This document shows, one piece after another, positions 45,501 to 56,040 of a stretch of 64,000 nucleotides of DNA. The stretch covers positions 11,464,418 to 11,528,417 of the forward strand of contig CP034975.1 of NCBI GenBank assembly GCA_004026145.2, in the 5' to 3' direction. Origin of the DNA: Takifugu bimaculatus. Taxonomy: Eukaryota; Chordata; Actinopteri; Tetraodontiformes; Tetraodontidae. Position 1 is the stretch's first letter. The number at the start of each line of letters is the position of its first letter. Below the pieces are notes generated by a model. That model was not told where the DNA came from. It ran no database searches and saw nothing but the letters and a program-made list of their open reading frames with translations. A program made the position numbers and the translations under genes.

Positions 45501-48500
45501 CAAATTCTATTTTTATAAAGTTATATTGCTAAACAAGTTGTGACAAAATTAGAATGGGACAGGTGGGTACACCAGTGTCATTAAGTAATTCAGCAGGATG
45601 GCTTTCATATTACAGGCCACCTATGTTGTCCCCGCTAATTTTGGTTATTAATTTGGAATCTGATTTTGATTGCAAGGTCATTCGACCCAGGACGAAATGC
45701 CGCGCCAACCCTTTCACAATGCCAACAGCTATTTTTGAGCAATGTAACAGGGGTTTAATTGCTATTGACAATTTCATAGTGTAGACACATCACATTTTTA
45801 AATGCTTGAATTGATCATATTCTACATGCTATCAGTCTGTTTTGTTTCATGTAACATGTGCCACCCAGGTTTCCTCTGTACTGTGAACTGAAGATAGCAG
45901 TTGTCATCTGGCTGCTGTCTCCATACACACGAGGAGCAAGTTTGATTTACAGGAAATGTCTACATCCTCTGCTGTCCTCCAAAGAAAGAGTGAGAACTCC
46001 TGCAAACAGAATCTACTTATTTCTGAAGATATTAGTAAAACCATTTGTTCACAATTTCTGAATTATTTCTTCCTAAAGGAAATAGATGAGTATATTGTGC
46101 AGGCCAAAGAGAGAAGCTATGAGACCATGGTAAGCTTTGGAAAACAAGGCCTAAGCATTGCAGCCACCGCTGCTGTTTCTGCAGCTGTCAAGGCAAGTTA
46201 TTGCTATATTTACAGTATATTTATCTTTACTTTTTGACAGTGTGCTCTATGATTTCTATCTCTATCATTTACTAAAAATTAGAGGCCGTTCCTTTCAGAT
46301 CCTTCTGAGGGGATTTTTGGCAATAGATACATTTCCTATTAACCTTCACCTGTGTTGAGACAATATTTATTCAATTTTATGAGGTGGTTTGCAGTCATGC
46401 GATTCTGATGATGTGCAAAATTCAGATAGGGAACAGGAAGTGAAGAACTATTTGGAAATGTCAGATATGATCCATATACACTAGGGATGTAACGGTATCA
46501 GTAATATCATGATGAATAATCCTCGGTCTTACCATATAACGATATAAAGAGATGGGGTTCTACACAAAAACAGTCAATGTCAGAGCTGCAAGAGAGCACA
46601 AGAATAACAAAAACTCGCCCTTGTCCCTGCACACCTTATGTCATGAAAATTATAGAGACTGAAAAAGGAAGACTTATGACAAGATGCAGCACCTGGAAAC
46701 AATTTTGATTGTAACAGATGCTATATAAGTAACGTTGAATAAAACTGGCAGAGAAATTGAAATCATGGGAATTTTTAGAATTACAAAGGAGAGAAGGTAA
46801 CAGAGAAACACACTGTAACACTGCCAGGCTTCCCTGACATTTCAGATATTTTTATTTACTTGAGACATTAAAACAGAAATTTGGATTTTCCAGTTTCAGA
46901 CTGACCTCAAACTTTTTTTCTGCACTTAAAAAAAACAATTTCCACACTGAGGTGCATTCCTGCAAGTACTTTTTCCCCTTTGATTCTTCAAAGCTTGAGA
47001 CACAGGAAGCTTCTGTTTAAGTTGTTCTTAAATTTTTAAAGATTTTTCCATGTCTTTATTTTTTTCTTTAATACTTGAATAATGGTATAAGAATCACACT
47101 GCATAGCTTTGAACATTAATATTGTTGACATGCTTTACAATACTGCAAGATATATCCTACCATGGGCTTGTTCTTGAGGTATTGAAATACTGTGAGATTT
47201 CTCTCCTTCATGTCCAAACAATGTTTTGTATCAAATACTCATGCAAGAAGTGACACTCAGCTAAGAAAATGCATAACTTTGCATGCCATCAGGACTTGAT
47301 AACGAGCACTGCTCCTTAGAATGATGTCTCAAGAACGAGCATATTTTGACGGAGGTGGGGCAGGGTAGAATTGAATGAATAACTTAAGTAACACAAAGTC
47401 AAGTGCTGTTTTACACATTTCAAGATACAATGATTTTGTGGGTTTGTATCACATTTATTGGCCACACAGCCTTTGTTCTTTAAAAGCAGTTGCATTTGAT
47501 CGGTATGTTAGCACAACCCCTACTTTTCACAAAGCATCTGTGCTGCCCAGTTTCCATGAATCTGGAAACTGTATAAAAGATGGATGTAAACTTGTCAGGT
47601 GAAAGTTATTGAATTTGACTTCTACAGACCATGGGCCAGTAATTTTCAACAATGAACATTGCACTGTCTCACACACACAAACTCTCAGTTCAACTAAGTC
47701 CACAAACAAAAATATAACAATTAAAAAAAAAAAAAAATTCTCTCTCTTACTATGCATGTTGCTTAGTGAGACTTTCCTTGCTTTGAACAATCCTCTTCAA
47801 ATCTGGCTTGTATTCAGTTGCTGCCACGCGAAGCAATTCTTTCACACGGGTGTCAGTCAGAACAGATCGATGCTTTGGTTTCACGTGTTTCAGGGTAGAA
47901 AACACAGACTCGCAGACGTATGTTGACCATAACTAGTCTGCTTGATGAGGAGAGGAAAGGAGAGGAGAGGAGAGGAGAGGAAACCATGACCCAGTGGAGT
48001 GACAGAGGCCTGTCAGGTGATCATGTTTCCGGACCCCGGCAGCCTTGGCCTATAACAGCATAACTAAGATGTGACCTAACGATTAGACGACCCCCTAAGT
48101 ATGATAATTTGTCTGTCTATGATAGTAACTGGAACTACTGAATTAGTAACAATAAGCTTTTTCAAAGAGGTAGGTTTTGAGTCTGATCTTAAAAGTAGCG
48201 ATGGAGTCAACCTCCCGTACCTGAACAGGGAGCTGGTTCCATAGCAGGGGGGCCTGGTAGCTAAATGCTCGGCCCCCCATTCTACTCCTGGAAACTCTGG
48301 GAACCACAAGTAGACCAGCATTCTGAGAGCGGAGCGGTCTATTGGGCTGATAAGGTATCACTAGCTCCTCCAGGTAGGATGGAGCTAGGCCTCTGAGGAC
48401 CTTGTAGGTCAAAAGAAGGGTTTTAAAAATTATTCTAAATTTGACGGGCAGCCAATGAAGCGACGCCAGTACAGGAGTAATGTGATCTCTTTTGTCAATA

Positions 48501-49830
48501 CCTGTCAGAACTCTGGCTGCAGCATTTTGGATCAACTGGAGGCTTCTTAAAGAGTTGTTTGGACAAGAGTTGTTTCAAACATGTTTTCGCAACACAAAAT
48601 GTCAACAGCTAAATTCATCATCATAAAATATGATCTGGTGGTCCATGTGAAATTATTTCCATAATTAATTAGATCATAATCCTTAAATACTGCATTTCAT
48701 TGACATGCCTGACATACAATGATTAACCGTTGAGCTTGACAGCTACTGAGCAAGACAGATGGGCATTCGCCTCTGTTTGCAGGCCAGACTTATCCTCCTT
48801 TTGTCTTTTTTGTCTCTGTGATGGAGTTTTTTTTATTCTTAAATCATTCTGCCATTTTTTATTAAATACATTTTGGTTTCTAGCATTCCATTATGACCTT
48901 GTTCTTCAGTGAACTGTACTAACAGAGCCTAAAGTGCTTGTATTTTTGTTTTTGTATGTAAACGTTTACTTTGATTTTAGATGACATATCCAGTTGTGTT
49001 GTTATGTGTGACTATGCTTATGCAATTTTACACAGATATTCCTATTTGTTCTACATTTCACACCTTGTAGGGGAAAGACAAGTCTTATCGAGGCAAATGA
49101 TTTCAAACCATACCTTAGTGTTTCCTAGGAAATTTTAGTGTTGTTGAAAAGCAGCCAGGAAATGCTTTGCTCCTTCTGCTTGTCCAACTCACACGAAAGA
49201 TGACATTTGTTCTTTAAAATTAAGCCACTATATTTTTTTAGATAAAAAACCATGTTGAATTATTTAGATTTTAATTTTTGTCTCTTCTGACTTATCTAAA
49301 TGCTAATCATCTTTCTCTGCTGATATCCTTTTTTCATTAGAGTTTTTGACAGCTGATTTGTCAACAGACTGCTGTGTGAGGTAAAAAGTGTCAGAAGCAT
49401 AAACAGATCATCCCCATTTCATTTCATGCAGCATTTTTTTCCTTTTTTACATCATGTTTTCACTTTCATTTTTTGTGAGAAGTTGGGATTTTTATTGGTA
49501 CACCTTTTTTACTTGTAAATCCAGACAGTATGGAATAAAGACAGAATCAAGTCAAATCAATCTTTATTTATATAGCATCTGTTACAATCAAAGTTGTTTC
49601 TAGCCGCTTTACAGAATCCCAGGCATAACTAAGATGTTAACCTAATAATTAGACGACCCCCTAAGTATGATAATTTGTCTGTCTAGGATAGTAACTGCAA
49701 CTAGTGGTAATACGCTTTTTCAAAGAGGAAGGTTTTAAGTCTAATCTTAAAATTAGAGATGGAGTCAGCCTCCCGTACCTGGACAGGGAGCTGGTTCCAC
49801 AGCAGGAGAGCCTGATAGCTAAATGCTCGA

Positions 49831-49862
<32 letters not shown>

Positions 49863-51352
49863 TTTAATGGCAAGCCAATGAAGAGACGCCAGTACAGAAG
49901 TTATATGATCAGAAGAACCTAAACTTCTGAAAATCCAAATTAAAATCAGAGGTTATCTCAGTAATTATCTCTGAATTTAACTATAATATACAATCACAGA
50001 ATCCATACAATCTAACTTCAAAACAGTAAATCTATCATTTTGTGTTCTGTTTCTTTTTTTGTGCCTTCCTCCATGTATGGAAGATGATGTTTTTGAGTTA
50101 AATGTTTCAAATATTTTTTTCTATCCCATTGAATGATTGGCTGGGAGAATTGACCAAATTAGCCAAATATTAACAGTTGATTTTTCAGATGAAAAATAGG
50201 GACGGACTTTTTGTGATAATATGGGACCCCTACATAGAGTTTGTACAGGGTTTTGACTATGGAAGCATGGTCAGAGGATTCTTATGTGAACAATAAATCA
50301 TTTTCTTTGAGAAAGAGGGTGGATAACAAATTCAGTTATGACTGTTAGAGTGTTTTGTTGTCTTCTTCTCATGTCAAGTTTTGTTGTGATGTGGTTATTC
50401 ATCATTGTACTGTATGTCGGTCCTATTGTATTTTTAAAAAGTAAAAAAAGAAACTTAAATTTATAAAAATATGGAAAGATCTGAGCAGTTGGGATTTTTG
50501 TGCTCTTTCTTTGAGGTTTTGAAAAGCTGTTTTGTACCACTTACATATTGCAGGGTCAGGGTGCCATAACAGAAAAGCTTCGTAGCCTGAGTATGCACGA
50601 CCTCACACAAATAAACCAGCAGGATGATAGGGGAGGAAACCAGTTCTTTCACTTCAGTTCACACTCAGCCAGCCCTGCAGTTCGGAGGTCTCAAAACGCT
50701 GATTCTGCTGCTGAAGATGGTATGTCCGTGAACACACAAACACAGATTACGAGGTACACTCACACTGGGGCCGTTTCTTGCATTACTAATAACAAATGCT
50801 ACGGTGCCAGATTTCAAAATCCTTTTCTTTGAGATCACTTCATTATTAACTTCAGCATCAACTTCAGATTAGTTGATCTAGCCTATCCCAGGTTTTCTAA
50901 CAAATCTCTCTAACTAAAATTTTTATTTGTGTCATAGTTACAGCACCCTGGCTTTTGGACGTGTCATGAAACAGTCTGGATTAGTTTTATGCTGATATAT
51001 CTGTGTTTTCATATTTTAGAGTACTTTTATGACAATGGGGAAAGGACCGATGAGGACGCTGACCCAACCTTCTCTGAAGATGAAGCTTTGACTCAGAGAG
51101 GACTCAGACGATCGCAGAGTGTCAAGATTACCAGATCCAGAGTTCGCAAAGATGTAAGACTTCCATCACTGACTCATACTTCAATCACTGACTCATTTTC
51201 ATTTTCTGACTCACAATCACTTGACATATTTTATATTGCATGAACAGTATATAAACTTATTAAACTTATTTTGTCTGCAGGCTCGTTATGGATCATTGAA
51301 GATAAAAGGCAAGAAGAGATCAGCACTGAGCTCCGTAAACTATGGAATGTGA
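36561..51352 (+). CDS. reep3: REEP3, receptor expression-enhancing protein 3 (whole gene)
   Basis: Eight coding exons: 36,561-36,592, 43,270-43,342, 44,667-44,743, 45,869-45,989, 46,079-46,192, 50,554-50,719, 51,020-51,153 and 51,281-51,352. Their lengths sum to 789 nt, giving 262 residues; human REEP3 has about 255. REEP3 is a TB2/DP1/HVA22-family membrane protein of the ER that binds microtubules and helps clear ER from mitotic chromosomes. The hydrophobic hairpins lie in residues about 1-95 (FGTLYPAYYSYKAVK, then MMYWIVFALYTVAE, then IAVVIWLLSPYTRGASLIYR). After them come the EIDEYIVQAKERSYETM segment and a Ser/Arg-rich C-terminal tail likely to bind microtubules. Residues KTKNVKEYVRWMMYWIVFAL favour REEP3 over REEP1, 2 and 4. 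All introns are GT-AG except intron 5, which is GC-AG. The gene is head-to-head with jmjd1c. Confidence 0.95.
38535..39900 (-). mobile_element. Rex-Babar (RTE-type) LINE, 5' half, in reep3 intron 1
   Basis: The minus frame 39,689-39,060 is an open 209 codons of the apurinic-type endonuclease: VVTVVSAYAPNNSSEYPPFL, DSIVLLGDFNAHVG, SLAITNTMF, SMIDFIVVSADL and the final STDHYLVVSW, which carries the catalytic-site histidine. Next, 38,932-38,531 holds the linker (PRTRWWTPEMRG, then FGEAMEEDFRSA). The 5' leader lies at 39,690-39,900. It ends before the RT. The best preserved of the three copies, inserted antisense to reep3. Confidence 0.85.
42890..43085 (-). mobile_element. tRNA-derived SINE, 3' part
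   Basis: On the minus strand GGTTCGAGCCCC (B-box-like) lies at about 43,045-43,056. The body follows, with an end resembling the GTGACCCCAAAAGAGATAAA block common at the 3' ends of fish SINEs. The A-box part is truncated. Just upstream of reep3 exon 2. Confidence 0.6.
43270..43342 (+). CDS. reep3: reep3 exon 2
   Basis: Acceptor ccattgcag, donor GTAAGT. Encodes the first hydrophobic hairpin (LVFGTLYPAYYSYKAVK) and ends at Tyr35 in phase 0. Confidence 0.95.
43343..44666 (+). other. reep3 intron 2
   Basis: Holds a 100-codon open frame on the minus strand (43,651-43,953) with no family I recognise. No repeat identified. Confidence 0.7.
44667..44743 (+). CDS. reep3: reep3 exon 3
   Basis: Acceptor tttttgtag, donor GTAAGC. 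Encodes VRWMMYWIVFALYTVAE and following residues; Trp61 is split (phase 2). Confidence 0.95.
44744..45868 (+). other. reep3 intron 3
   Basis: 1.1 kb without recognisable features. Confidence 0.7.
45869..45989 (+). CDS. reep3: reep3 exon 4
   Basis: Acceptor cacccag, donor GTGAGA. Encodes the second hairpin, FPLYCELKIAVVIWLLSPYT, and the RKCLHPLLSSKER segment; ends in phase 0 before an 89-bp intron. The Cys after FPLY replaces the Tyr usual in the mammalian protein. Confidence 0.95.
46079..46192 (+). CDS. reep3: reep3 exon 5, followed by a GC donor
   Basis: Acceptor tcctaaag. Encodes EIDEYIVQAKERSYETM through AATAAVSAAVK. The donor is AAG/GCAAGT, a GC instead of GT. Using the nearby GT four bases later would shift the frame, while the GC donor joins AAVK to GQGAITEKL exactly as in the family. 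Confidence 0.93.
46685..46740 (+). mobile_element. L2 3'-terminal fragment
   Basis: gcacctggaaacaattttga and the following gctatataag block match the L2 3' terminus at 9,560-9,610 and 12,395-12,445. Only about 55 bp remain. Confidence 0.7.
47727..47927 (-). mobile_element. hAT transposase C-terminal fragment
   Basis: Read on the minus strand from 47,927, an open frame gives STYVCESVFSTLKHVK, then HRSVLTDTRVKELLRVA and ends in a stop at about 47,750. This is the C-terminal dimerisation region of a ZBED-like hAT transposase, of a different family from the hAT copies at 15 kb and 29 kb. It is cut abruptly where the L2 fragment begins at 47,928. Confidence 0.78.
47928..48568 (-). mobile_element. 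L2-type LINE fragment, young
   Basis: The minus frame 48,535-48,143 is open for 130 codons of the ORF2 C-terminus (IQNAAARVLTGIDKRDHITP to ATFKIRLKTYLFEKA). It differs from the copy at 3,745-4,373 by only some fifteen to twenty bases over about 620 by eye, so both are recent. 5' truncation at about 48,568; the 3' UTR is cut at 47,928. Confidence 0.88.
49553..49915 (-). mobile_element. L2-type LINE fragment with deletion and poly(C)
   Basis: It starts with the L2 terminus in reverse (atcaatctttatttatatag), jumps over most of the 3' UTR, and includes the C-terminal ORF2 end. A run of 28 C (49,831-49,858) stands in place of roughly 180 bp that are present in the copies at 4 kb and 48 kb. Confidence 0.82.
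49831..49858. repeat. Poly(C) run of 28
   Basis: Uninterrupted C28 inside the L2 fragment. It sits where other copies read cggcccccc, i.e. at a natural C6 run next to a deletion. Confidence 0.9.
50554..50719 (+). CDS. reep3: reep3 exon 6
   Basis: Acceptor catattgcag, donor GTATGT. Encodes GQGAITEKLRSLSMHDLT and a Ser/His-rich linker; ends with one base of Glu195. The linker differs most from the mammalian protein. Confidence 0.94.
51020..51153 (+). CDS. reep3: reep3 exon 7
   Basis: Acceptor atattttag, donor GTAAGA. Encodes YFYDNGERTDEDADPTFSED and TQRGLRRSQSVK, an acidic patch followed by the basic RRSQS block typical of REEP3/4. Ends in phase 0. Confidence 0.94.
51281..51352 (+). CDS. reep3: reep3 exon 8 (terminal coding exon)
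   Basis: Acceptor ttgtctgcag. Encodes ARYGSLKIKGKKR and ends SSVNYGM, stop TGA at 51,350-51,352. The RYGSLK block is conserved in REEP3. Confidence 0.94.
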   Translation, partial: ARYGSLKIKGKKRSALSSVNYGM

Positions 51353-53554
51353 TCAGTCACAGACACACACTCACTTTTCCTAAAACACACATTCAGAGGA
51401 GTGTGTTGATTGGATGTGATTTCAGCATCTTTTACAGCTGTGAATTTTCATCCTGATTAACACTTACTCATTATTGATTCCTTTCTTATATTTGTTACTA
51501 TATCATTAGAACTAGTGTGGTTATATTTTTTTTAATTTAATTTTTAATTTAGATTCAACATTTGTTTTTGTTTCTTTTTATATCAGTTTATGGTACTCCT
51601 TTCTAATATGGCATTCTTTATAAAGAATTTCCTAACAAAAGTAAATTGGAGGGTGTGAGATAATGGCAGAAGAAATTTCGAGGCTGTGGAAAAAAAAAAT
51701 TCCAACGCTACAGCAATACCAGCAATTTCAGAGGATTTTATGGAATTATTCTGCCATTGATAGTGAAAATATTAATTTATATAGATGCATCCCAAATAAA
51801 CAGAATATTTTATATATGTGAAAAATATTCAAATAAAATATTTTTCAAATGTTTGTACATTATCACAATAGTGACTAGGAAAGCAAAATAAATTTCAGGT
51901 AAAATCAGCTATTATACTGAAAATTAAACAAACTTCAACTGGTGCAAAAGACCTATCTCATGAAGGTCCTGCATAATTTTATTATATTTGTATTCTATCT
52001 GGTTGTAAATTTATTGCTAATCTTACTGAAGATTATGTTTTTTTTACTTATAAAATGAAAGATGATCTTTTGTATTGTAAAACCTGGTTTTGCACATATG
52101 CCTCCTAAGACATTTTTGTCAATGCTGTATTGCTTTTCATCTCACGGGTTATTTATCATTAAAAAAAAAATCCATATCGGAAAGTATTTTTTTGGATAAC
52201 AGCAGACCCAGCTAAGCATCTGTTTAACAAGTTTATGGAATTGTCATAAATATGATATGTTACTTTTAACACTTAGTGTGGGTGTGTGGACATGTTTGCA
52301 TTCATTTTAAACCTGATTGTACATATTCTTGTTGAGGCACTTGCAGTGAGCAGCAACTTTGATCTTAGAAGCCGTGTTGGCATGGTAGGAATATTATTTC
52401 CATATGGAAATATGGCATGGCATAGTCAACATGGGAGCTTCAACAAATGAGCCTGAAAGTAAAACCAAAACAAGTCAATCGATGGTAATGAAAGGATTTT
52501 CAGTAACTACCAAAGCTTTGTTTCTGCTGCTTTTTAAACTATTTTGGGGGAATGTGGTGTGTTAATTATTGCAGTACAAGTATAGTAAATATTATATTAT
52601 TTTAAAGACAAAGTTGTGTTTTTTTTCTCCTTGCAAGTCCAGAAGAATAGTCAGTCTGATCGGCTTTACATGTTCATTCAGAAATTCTAGCCATACATTT
52701 TTTTTTAGCAGATGTTATGGACTGAAGACATAAATTCATTCTCCAAGGGTCCTCATTAAGATTTAACAGCAAATTTAGATCTCAACATCTTTGAAGATTT
52801 AATCAGTTCCTTCAAGCTTTCCTCTTTGGAAATGGTGTCAGCACCGTGTTTGCCAACATGAATATTCCTTAATAGCCCTAAAAAACTGGGAAGAAGCTCC
52901 CACAAATTTAGTTAAGATGTGGTACAGAAATTCGATCTCCAAAGAACAATTTTTTATTATTTTCAAAACTTGCTCACATACATAAAAACAAATTGATGCA
53001 AACATATATTAATGAGCAGTTCTGTTTGAATCACCTGACCTGTCTGTATTAGAGTGGCCAGTGTGGACAGTTAGACCTGCACTTACCTGTGAGGTTCTCA
53101 CCTCGATTTTTTTTAAGTTTATACAAATTGTCTTAATTGGTTACCCTTATAGTAATTGTCTTATTTCATACTGTAATGTGAATTTTCATTCATGTTTTAT
53201 ATCTAATACTAATATGCTAAAATAAAAGGAACAAATGACATTCAACATTAAAGACTATACTGTAAATGCAATTACAGAAACAGCCACATTGTTCTTAGAT
53301 TCATGGGTCTCTTTCCATGTAGTATTAAGTGAACTGCTAAGACTCATTTTAACATGCTTTACTTGTTGCTCTCTTGATTAACACAATCACGGCTCCATAA
53401 ATGACCTTATTCATATAATTTTTGACCTTAGAACATACTTTTTCTGTGTCATGGACTCACTAATCCTTTATATTGTTGCACTTTTATACACGTCTGTCTA
53501 TATGTTCACAGATATATTGTGTGTATGTGTATGCAAGAGAAAGAGAAAGAGAAA
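51353..53554. other. Convergent 3' ends of reep3 and nrbf2
   Basis: AT-rich sequence without repeats that I recognise, expected to hold both 3' UTRs. Plus-strand AATAAA signals occur at 51,795, 51,832 and about 53,222; a minus-strand one at 52,953-52,958. The ends actually used cannot be decided. Confidence 0.6.
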
Positions 53555-54202
53555 TCACATTTTATCTCTATCCAACAGCTCCTGCAATTCGTTCTCTATA
53601 TCCTCTGGTAGCTCCAGGGGTGGCAAGTCATACATATATAGATCCTCTTGTGCCGGCATCTCCAGTGGAGGCAGCTGTGGAATGGCAATCTCACTTCCCA
53701 CTTTTCCTGTGCTTCTTCTTTCCTGTACAGCAGCTGCCTGTGGGAGCACCCAGAGCTCTGAACGTTCCACAAAGTCTGCAGACTCAGAGCGCAGGCGAGC
53801 ATTTTCTGCCACCAGCCTCTTCTTGTCAGCTGTTAGCCGCTGGTTTTCATCCATGAGGTGGTCAACAAGGCGCCGCAGATCCTCAATGGTGGTCTGTTGC
53901 TCCTCCAGACGAGTTTTGTCATCTTTAGTGGTCCTGGATCCTGAGAGGGGTGGAGTCAAAGGGTGTGCCGCTCTTGTCTGCCGTCTCTGAATTTGGTAGA
54001 GCAGAGTGTCAAATTCTCTTTCCTTGACTCCTCCATGCATTGATGAATGGGTTTGGCTAAGGAGGGCTGGGGTGTTGGATGTTTGGGCTACACTCGCTTG
54101 AGCCTTTGTAGCCTCCCGACGAGCCTCTCTCTTCAAACGTTCTTGGATAAGTTTTTGCTGTTTGATGTGACTATCTCTCTGCAGCTCCATGGACAGACAA
54201 GC
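53555..54202 (-). CDS. nrbf2: nrbf2 exon 4 (terminal coding exon)
   Basis: Acceptor ttctcatag, starting ACLSMELQRDSH in phase 0 and ending at the stop at 53,555. Carries the rest of the MIT domain, linker, coiled coil and C-terminal tail. Confidence 0.94.
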   Translation of the reverse strand, partial: ACLSMELQRDSHIKQQKLIQERLKREARREATKAQASVAQTSNTPALLSQTHSSMHGGVKEREFDTLLYQIQRRQTRAAHPLTPPLSGSRTTKDDKTRLEEQQTTIEDLRRLVDHLMDENQRLTADKKRLVAENARLRSESADFVERSELWVLPQAAAVQERRSTGKVGSEIAIPQLPPLEMPAQEDLYMYDLPPLELPEDIENELQELLDRDKM

Positions 54203-55809
54203 CTATGAGAACACGGATGTTAACATACATGATTGAAAACACCAAAACCATGAAACGACCTGGGCAACTGTCCACACCAGAAGACAGTAGACAGACATAA
54301 CCTGTATGAAAATCAAAGACATTTCTTACCTGGTCAAATTTTGATGTCTTCATAGCCTCTGTCAAAAGGTCTGGACAACAAAAACAACAGCCAAACATAA
54401 ATGTCCAGAGGCAACCAGTGAAAATCATTCATCAATACATTACCTTACAGACATGCAATTTCATATTTCTGACAATTCTATTAAAAATAGTGATGCTATG
54501 ACTCAATAAATATACGAATGTGTTCATAGATTTTTTGAGCTCTCTGTCCGGCGTGGCATCAGGCACCTGATCCATTCTTGCTACTGACAAACGATGAAAT
54601 AGTAATGACAATTATATTACCGTAGCATCAGTTAAGAAGTGTGTATATTAAGTATGATTTGATTATCTTGGATCAATGTTGCATTTGAACCAAAACAATA
54701 CAATCAATAAGTGAACAAAAAGGTGGGCATATCAGTTGATTATAATGGAGCACAAGCACATACTGCAAGCATATAAAGATCACAAGCATATACAGATGCA
54801 CAAGTGGTGACTTTTCTTGCATGGTACAAACGTGAAACTTGTTTATAAATTAACTTTAGATTTCTATCCTATTATGCCAATAAATGTGTACAAAACATTT
54901 AAAATTCTCTATCATGCTTACATTCTCAAAAGAAGCAATTTAACACAACCTCAGAAGACACTTTAGGGGCTTTTGATGGAGGACGGCCCAGACAAGTGGT
55001 CTGGGCTGGTAACAGAACCCACCAAATGCACTGGCTTAAACCAACAAGGAACTCGTGAAGAACTTCTCTTCTCCCTTAAGTGTGTTACAGGAGCTTTTGT
55101 TGGACACACCAATCATCTAAACAAAATCAATATGGAGTCATTTAAGCCATTCTCAAGCCAAAAGAACCCCTCACATTTGCTCATATGTTTGGACCATAAA
55201 ACAATCTATTATGTATTTAATAAAAGTTTTAATAAAATTCCAAAATGTACCTGCTGCTTTTCCGTGACATAAAATGGCCTCTTCATATTTTCCAGCTGCC
55301 AACAGTCGATCTGCCTTCCTACAATGTTGATGAGCCTGCAGACACACAGAATAGCCCCTTATTTTGCAACATAGAAACAGGTCCTCAGCTAATTTGCACA
55401 ATTTCTAAAAATATCAATATTAGGCACCCAATACATCACGAATAATTAATAATAATTTGAGGACAAACCTTTCCGAATATTTTTCCTTATGTGCTCTCAA
55501 AGTCGCATTGTTAAATAACCTAAAAGTTAACATACTAAACCAGCTGAGGTCCTGCATGACAACAAATTATTCGGAAATGTAACCGTATTAACAATAGAAT
55601 TACACCTGAATTACGCTCATAGAAACGTTGACTTTCCGTCCAAGAAAAACAGGAAGCCGGACCAAACAGGAGAGTAGGAACTGATACTCCATTTGAGATG
55701 TGGCTAACTAAATGCAGCTAATCTAGACGAGCCACGTAGAGCGTTAGCTTGTTACTGCAACAGTAGCGACCAAACTAACCAGATTGAGCGGACTATCCAC
55801 CACCTCCAT
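53555..55809 (-). CDS. nrbf2: NRBF2, nuclear receptor-binding factor 2 (whole gene)
   Basis: Four coding exons on the minus strand: 55,809-55,780, 55,335-55,251, 54,370-54,330 and 54,202-53,555, together 804 nt and 267 residues (human 287). NRBF2 is a subunit of the autophagy class III PI3-kinase complex (with ATG14, Beclin 1, VPS15 and VPS34) and was first found as a binder of nuclear receptors. Residues about 1-80 form the MIT domain (AHQHCRKADRLLAAGKYEEA, then MELQRDSHIKQQKLIQERLK). A coiled coil of about 146-192 (RLEEQQTTIEDLRRLVDHLM, then RLVAENARLR) mediates dimerisation in the family. DFVERSELWVLP and a short acidic Pro/Leu-rich end (LPPLELPEDIENELQELL) follow. Tail-to-tail with reep3, divergent from nhlrc3. 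Paralogue a or b is undecided. Confidence 0.94.
54330..54370 (-). CDS. nrbf2: nrbf2 exon 3
   Basis: 41 bp, acceptor ttgttgtccag, donor GTAAGA. Encodes LLTEAMKTSKFDQ, matching YLSEAMKLTQSEQ of the human protein; third helix of the MIT domain. Confidence 0.93.
54371..55250 (-). other. nrbf2 intron 2
   Basis: No repeats recognised. A short minus-strand frame at about 54,578 (MDQVPDATPDREL) is unexplained. Confidence 0.6.
55251..55335 (-). CDS. nrbf2: nrbf2 exon 2
   Basis: Acceptor gtgtctgcag, donor GTACAT. Encodes AHQHCRKADRLLAAGKYEEA and following residues; leaves one base for the next exon. Confidence 0.94.
55780..55809 (-). CDS. nrbf2: nrbf2 exon 1 (coding part)
   Basis: Encodes MEVVDSPLNL, compared with MEVMEGPLNL in human. 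Donor GTTAGT. Phase 0. Confidence 0.92.
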
Positions 55810-56040
55810 TGTGTCGATTCTTTTATTGCATGAAAGCTCTTTCTGTCCCTTCTGGACGGTCATTCGCACAGCGATCAAATGATAATACACGAAAACTAAG
55901 AATCTTGTGTAAATTACAGTCGGGAAGACGCAGCCGCTTCCACAAGGCAGATACAAGAGTAGCACAGTCAATGCGTCATGACGTCATCGGAGCGAAACGT
56001 TCTCTTATTTTTTTGACTGCTTTCCTCTTCTTCTTTTGGT

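Larger units (their letters stand above)
46193..50553 (+). other. reep3 intron 5 (GC-AG), 4.4 kb
   Basis: Contains an L2 tail (46,685-46,740), a hAT C-terminal fragment (47,727-47,927) and L2 fragments (47,928-48,568 and 49,553-49,915). At 46,484 the motif GGGATGTAACGGTA resembles a hAT end, without support from a second end. Confidence 0.8.

Noticed and set aside
46482..46560. A separate hAT element beginning GGGATGTAACGGTA
   Set aside because: Only one end-like motif; neither a second end nor a target duplication was found.
54540..54600. Short minus-strand peptide MDQVPDATPDREL in nrbf2 intron 2 as an alternative exon
   Set aside because: It does not join the nrbf2 frame with acceptable splice sites and is too short to judge.
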